Part shown: positions 6,749 through 8,460 of the stretch, piece by piece | Layout of the letters: every line of letters starts with the position of its first letter | How positions within the stretch are numbered: position 1 is the first letter of the stretch | NCBI GenBank assembly: GCA_023135255.1 | Contig: JAGLTN010000266.1 | Span: forward strand, 1 to 8,460 | Source of the DNA: Planctomycetota bacterium | GTDB lineage: Bacteria > Planctomycetota > Phycisphaerae > Sedimentisphaerales > Anaerobacaceae | Direction of reading: 5' to 3' | Length of the DNA stretch: 8,460 nucleotides | Made by a program: the position numbers and the translations under genes | The notes under the pieces: model-generated | Database searches by the model: none | What the model was told of the DNA's origin: nothing | The model's input: the letters and a program-made list of their open reading frames with translations, nothing else

Positions 6749-6867
6749 TCAAAGATTCTAATTACATAAGGCTCTTTTGTCAAAACCAAATTATGTTTTA
6801 GCTCTGGTTACATTTGATTAAACAATATATCCCCCGTTAAGCCTCAGCTGCTTAGCTGTCGATATGA
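6749..6867. other. Intergenic spacer between the hcp-ferredoxin pair and the sugar operon
   Basis: The only sizeable non-coding gap inside the gene block. It holds a near-consensus promoter for the sugar operon (6755-6783) and several weak inverted repeats. One is CAGCT/AGCTG with a 4-nt loop at 6845-6858. The overlapping TAAGC/GCTTA, with a 7-nt loop, could form instead. Near-palindromic TTGATTAAACAA sits at 6814-6825, and AACCA/TGGTT arms lie at 6784-6788 and 6805-6809. None of the hairpins is followed by a U-run on the transcribed strand, so no real terminator for the upstream operon is visible. The palindromes are possible regulator sites, but none matches a binding motif I can name. Confidence 0.6.
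6755..6783 (-). promoter_or_regulatory. Sigma70-type promoter of the ABC-GH116 sugar operon
   Basis: On the minus strand a perfect TTGACA (6778-6783) is followed by exactly 17 nt and then TAGAAT (6755-6760), five of six matches to TATAAT. Such a match by chance in a 119-nt gap directly before an operon is unlikely. Transcription should begin about 6-8 nt downstream of the -10 box, near 6747-6749, right at the most upstream possible ATG of the ATPase gene. The sugar operon therefore has its own promoter and does not depend only on read-through from hcp. Confidence 0.75.
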
Positions 6868-7596
6868 TTAAGTCTCCACCGTCTTAGTTTCGCCTATGGT
6901 GCCGTTTATGTTCACTGTTATATCTTTATAACCGATCTTACAGCCGCTAAGAGCGATTGCCTGGGTTACAACATTAACCAGCCCCGAACAGCAAGGCACT
7001 TCCATGTGAACTACCGTCAGGCTGTTAAGGTCATTGGCTTTTATTATCTCTGCAAGCTTTTCGATATAATACTGGCTGTCATCAAGCTTAGGACAACCTA
7101 CGACAACGCTTTTGCCGCTAAGAAATCTGTTATGAAAATCCGCAACAGCAAAAGGCACACAATCGGCAGCAACCAGCAGATCCGAATTCTTAAAATACCC
7201 AGCTAAAGGCGAAACAAGTTTCAACTGGACAGGCCAATGCGATAATTGAGACTGCTGCTCTTGGCTGTCAGATGGTGCCGGCTTCTTAGGTTTGCCCAGA
7301 TCAAAAGACATCAACCCAGGGCATACAAACCCTTGACTGTTGTCATCTTTCTTATCCTGCGACAAATGTTTCTTTACCGCTTCTTCGTCAAATCCCTGAG
7401 CTTCTCGTTGCTCGATCGTGATGGCATCTACCGGGCAGTCGCCGATACATGCCCCCAGGCCATCACAGTAAACTTCGCTGACAAGTTTTGCCTTGCCGTC
7501 GATCATCTGAATCGCACCTTCAGCGCAGGCTGCGACACATTTGCCGCAACCATTGCACTTTTCTTCGTCTATTTTAATAATGTTACGCAGTACCAT
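6868..7596 (-). CDS. Hcp-associated 4Fe-4S dicluster ferredoxin-like protein
   Basis: A 242-residue iron-sulfur protein, probably the electron-transfer partner of Hcp. Residues 1-60 form a bacterial-ferredoxin fold. The first motif is complete (Cys14, 17, 20, 24). The second is C-x5-C-x3-C (Cys44, 50, 54), with Leu47 where the second cysteine usually sits. Residues 80-118 are a polar linker with a Cys92-Pro-Gly motif near its start. Residues 119-242 form a second, non-ferredoxin domain with conserved-looking cysteines in AADC146, GC168PKLDD and PC202C203SGL, which could bind another metal centre. Proteins of this architecture sit next to hcp in many anaerobes; the Desulfovibrio partner has been called frdX, which I cite from memory. 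The start at 7596 is supported by AAGGGG at 7601-7606, four nt upstream. The stop is TAA at 6868-6870. The family and the hcp partnership are strong; the exact electron donor is unknown. Confidence 0.9.
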   Translation of the reverse strand: MVLRNIIKIDEEKCNGCGKCVAACAEGAIQMIDGKAKLVSEVYCDGLGACIGDCPVDAITIEQREAQGFDEEAVKKHLSQDKKDDNSQGFVCPGLMSFDLGKPKKPAPSDSQEQQSQLSHWPVQLKLVSPLAGYFKNSDLLVAADCVPFAVADFHNRFLSGKSVVVGCPKLDDSQYYIEKLAEIIKANDLNSLTVVHMEVPCCSGLVNVVTQAIALSGCKIGYKDITVNINGTIGETKTVET

Positions 7597-7612
7597 TTTT
7601 CCCCTTGCAATA

Positions 7613-8460
7613 TTATTCGCCCAGCATCTCAGTCAAATCTTTTTCAACCGTACTGACAGGGGCAATGTTGAAATTCTCTACCAGAACATTCAGCACGTTC
7701 GGCCCAATAAACGCGGGAAGTGTAGGCCCAAGCTTTATATTCTTAATACCGAGATGCAGTAATGTCAGCAAAATACAAACTGCTTTCTGCTCATACCAGC
7801 TAAGCACGAACGACAGCGGCAGATCATTCACGCCGCAATCAAACGCCCCCGCCAAAGCAACTGCGATCTGAACCGCAGAATAAGCATCATTACACTGACC
7901 GACATCCAGAAGCCTTGGTATCCCACCGATATCACCGAAGTTAAGCTTATTAAAACGATATTTACCGCAAGCCAGGGTAAGTATCACGCAATCATCAGGC
8001 ACTGCCTTTGCTAAATCAGTAAAGTAATTCCTGCCCGCCTTAGCCCCGTCACAACCACCAATTAAAAAGAAGTGTCTTATCTTGCCGGCTTTGACCGCCT
8101 CAACAACTGCACCAGCAACCGACATAACTGCATTGCGGGCAAAACCGATAGTTATCTTCTTATCCTCGGCATCCTCAGCGAAACCCTCCGCTGCAAGTGC
8201 TGCCTCGATAACTGGTGTGAAATCCTTATCCGCAATATGTGTCACCCCGGGCCAAGCTACTAATCCGGTAGTGAATATCCTGGCTTTATAATCTTCTTTT
8301 GGTCTTTGAATACAGTTTGTGGTCATCAAAATTGCACCGGGGAACTCGTTGAACTCTCTTGCCTGATCCTGCCACGCCCCGCCGTAATTGCCCACAAGGT
8401 GTTTGTATTTTTTTAATCCCGGATATGCCAGACAAGGAAGCATTTCGCCATGAGTATAAA
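7613..8460 (-). CDS. hcp: Hybrid-cluster protein / hydroxylamine reductase, C-terminal part (5' end outside window)
   Basis: Hcp is a cytoplasmic Fe-S/Fe-S-O cluster enzyme of anaerobes. It reduces hydroxylamine in vitro and is linked to nitric oxide detoxification and protein S-nitrosylation. About 282 residues are visible, roughly the last half of a ~540-residue protein. The frame stays open to the right edge, reading YTHGEMLP upstream of the first in-window Met at 8443, so that Met is internal and not a start. Using Desulfovibrio Hcp numbering from memory, the hybrid-cluster ligands align by spacing: Glu268 in THGEMLP, Cys312 in TTNC 44 residues later, Cys406 in GGCDGAK, Cys434 in LACGKYRFN 28 residues on, Cys459 in VGQC 25 residues on, and Glu494/Lys496 in WYEQKA. 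His244 and the N-terminal cysteine motif, which would tell class I from class III, lie outside. The stop is TAA at 7613-7615. The ferredoxin gene follows after 16 nt, so the two are almost certainly co-transcribed. Family assignment is very secure. Confidence 0.97.
   Translation of the reverse strand, partial: YTHGEMLPCLAYPGLKKYKHLVGNYGGAWQDQAREFNEFPGAILMTTNCIQRPKEDYKARIFTTGLVAWPGVTHIADKDFTPVIEAALAAEGFAEDAEDKKITIGFARNAVMSVAGAVVEAVKAGKIRHFFLIGGCDGAKAGRNYFTDLAKAVPDDCVILTLACGKYRFNKLNFGDIGGIPRLLDVGQCNDAYSAVQIAVALAGAFDCGVNDLPLSFVLSWYEQKAVCILLTLLHLGIKNIKLGPTLPAFIGPNVLNVLVENFNIAPVSTVEKDLTEMLGE

Noticed and set aside
6814..6825. FNR/CRP-type site
   Set aside because: FNR needs TTGAT-N4-ATCAA and CRP TGTGA-N6-TCACA; this palindrome has the wrong length and arms.
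6845..6858. CAGCT/AGCTG hairpin as terminator of the hcp-ferredoxin operon
   Set aside because: The stem is 5 bp and is followed by a G-run, not by Us; termination here is not supported.

Overview
All six genes that can be supported lie on the minus strand, so the window is read from right to left. The composition is moderate to AT-rich by eye. The mix of an anaerobe-type hybrid-cluster protein with its partner ferredoxin, a secreted family GH116 glycoside hydrolase with an embedded lectin-like module, and a ribose-type sugar ABC transporter suggests a free-living or gut/sediment anaerobic heterotroph. A planctomycete of the Phycisphaerae/Sedimentisphaerales type, or another PVC-group bacterium, fits best. 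This is an inference from protein flavour; there is no rRNA or other marker here.

Region 1 (about 6868-8460): the C-terminal half of hcp (hydroxylamine reductase / hybrid-cluster protein) runs off the right edge. It is followed after 16 nt by a 242-residue iron-sulfur protein. The pair forms a nitrosative-stress/redox operon. All hybrid-cluster ligands that should fall inside the window are present.

Region 2 (6749-6867): a 119-nt spacer with a near-consensus sigma70-type promoter (TTGACA, 17 nt, TAGAAT) pointing at the sugar operon. A few weak inverted repeats lie upstream. The promoter position moves the most likely start of the ABC ATPase from 6748 to 6721.

Region 3 (202-6721): a four-gene carbohydrate operon in the order tandem-domain ABC ATPase, permease (4-nt ATGA overlap), exported GH116 hydrolase, substrate-binding lipoprotein. 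The likely logic is that the exported GH116 enzyme cuts a glycoside outside the cytoplasm, the lipoprotein captures the released sugar, and the CUT2-type (Rbs/Ytf-like) transporter imports it. The binding protein comes last, and two TATAAT boxes just before it may give it an internal promoter. The GH116 protein carries an inserted jelly-roll-like module whose sequence blocks look circularly permuted compared with the same module as I remember it from GH32 enzymes. This is the most unusual protein feature here.

Region 4 (1-201): a non-coding stretch downstream of the operon. Its left half has A-tracts spaced at about one helical turn over roughly 90 bp, predicting strongly curved DNA. No convincing GC-rich terminator stem was found.
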